A program made the translations under genes and the position numbers. A stretch of DNA of 10,000 bases from Asticcacaulis sp. (GTDB taxonomy: Bacteria > Pseudomonadota > Alphaproteobacteria > Caulobacterales > Caulobacteraceae): positions 1 to 10,000 of the forward strand of contig NZ_JAIWNX010000188.1 of assembly GCF_020217185.1 (NCBI RefSeq), given 5' to 3'. Below, piece after piece: positions 9,808 to 10,000 of the stretch (positions within the stretch are counted from its first letter, which is position 1; each line of letters starts with the position of its first letter). The notes beneath the pieces were generated by a model. That model worked only from the letters and a program-made list of their open reading frames with translations, did no database searches and was not told the DNA's origin.

Positions 9808-10000
9808 ATGACGCGCCCCTTTCTCAAGATGAACGGCCTCGGCAACGATTTCGTGGTCGTCGATGCCCGCCAGACCCCTTTCAGCCCCTCCGCCGCTCAG
9901 GTGAAGGCGTGGGGGGATCGTGCGTCCGGCATCGGCTTCGATCAACTGATCGCGATTGAGGGCTCGGCATCGGGTGACGCCTTCATGCGGGTCTGGAATT
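9808..10000 (+). CDS. dapF: Diaminopimelate epimerase, N-terminal part (runs off the window)
   Basis: DapF interconverts LL- and meso-diaminopimelate, the last step before lysine and the source of the peptidoglycan cross-linking residue. The first 64 codons are present. The N-terminal family motif FLKMNGLGNDFVVVDAR occupies residues 5-21 and the GIGFDQL motif residues 42-48. The frame then continues FMRVWN and is cut at the window edge, before both catalytic cysteines, so completeness cannot be judged. ATG 9808 is chosen because homology starts at once. No strong ribosome site is visible; GAG at 9793-9795 is the nearest purine stretch. A later in-frame ATG at 9829 would remove the conserved start of the first strand. 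Confidence 0.93.
   Translation, partial: MTRPFLKMNGLGNDFVVVDARQTPFSPSAAQVKAWGDRASGIGFDQLIAIEGSASGDAFMRVWN

Overview
The window is GC-rich, densely coded DNA that reads as a chromosomal housekeeping segment of an alphaproteobacterium. The F1 subunit sequences and gene order, a DapF with a GIGFDQL motif, and an epsilon subunit without its C-terminal helices point to Caulobacteraceae, perhaps Asticcacaulis or a near relative. That placement is an inference from remembered family sequences; no search was run.

Left flank (21-1791, minus strand): an unrecognised 283-residue protein with two charged helical parts joined by an acidic Thr/Glu/Ala-rich linker, then a seven-helix TerC-family membrane protein with a strong intrinsic terminator behind it. 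A 342-bp gene-free stretch (1792-2133) separates TerC from the divergent atp operon. It holds a candidate terC promoter with an adjacent dyad, and a repeat-rich leader in front of atpH.

Centre (2134-7047, plus strand): the complete F1-ATPase operon atpH-atpA-atpG-atpD-atpC (delta, alpha, gamma, beta, epsilon). No Fo genes are present, as expected for alphaproteobacteria, where Fo genes lie in a separate cluster. Three starts differ from the longest reading frame: atpH begins at GTG 2134, atpA probably at ATG 2710, and atpD at ATG 5265. Two gaps are unusually structured. The 142-bp atpA-atpG gap has three consecutive hairpins, and the atpD-atpC gap has one two-tier hairpin. The operon ends at a very good bidirectional terminator.

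Right flank (7144-9651, minus strand): a soluble chemoreceptor with FIST sensory domains fused to a chemoreceptor signalling hairpin, then a small DUF1330 protein. Divergent from DUF1330, dapF (diaminopimelate epimerase) starts at 9808 and runs off the window.

No mobile element, CRISPR array, tRNA or rRNA is visible. Most of the window is ordinary. The points worth a second look are the structured atp gaps and leader, the FIST chemoreceptor and its start region, the unknown tripartite protein and the short epsilon subunit.
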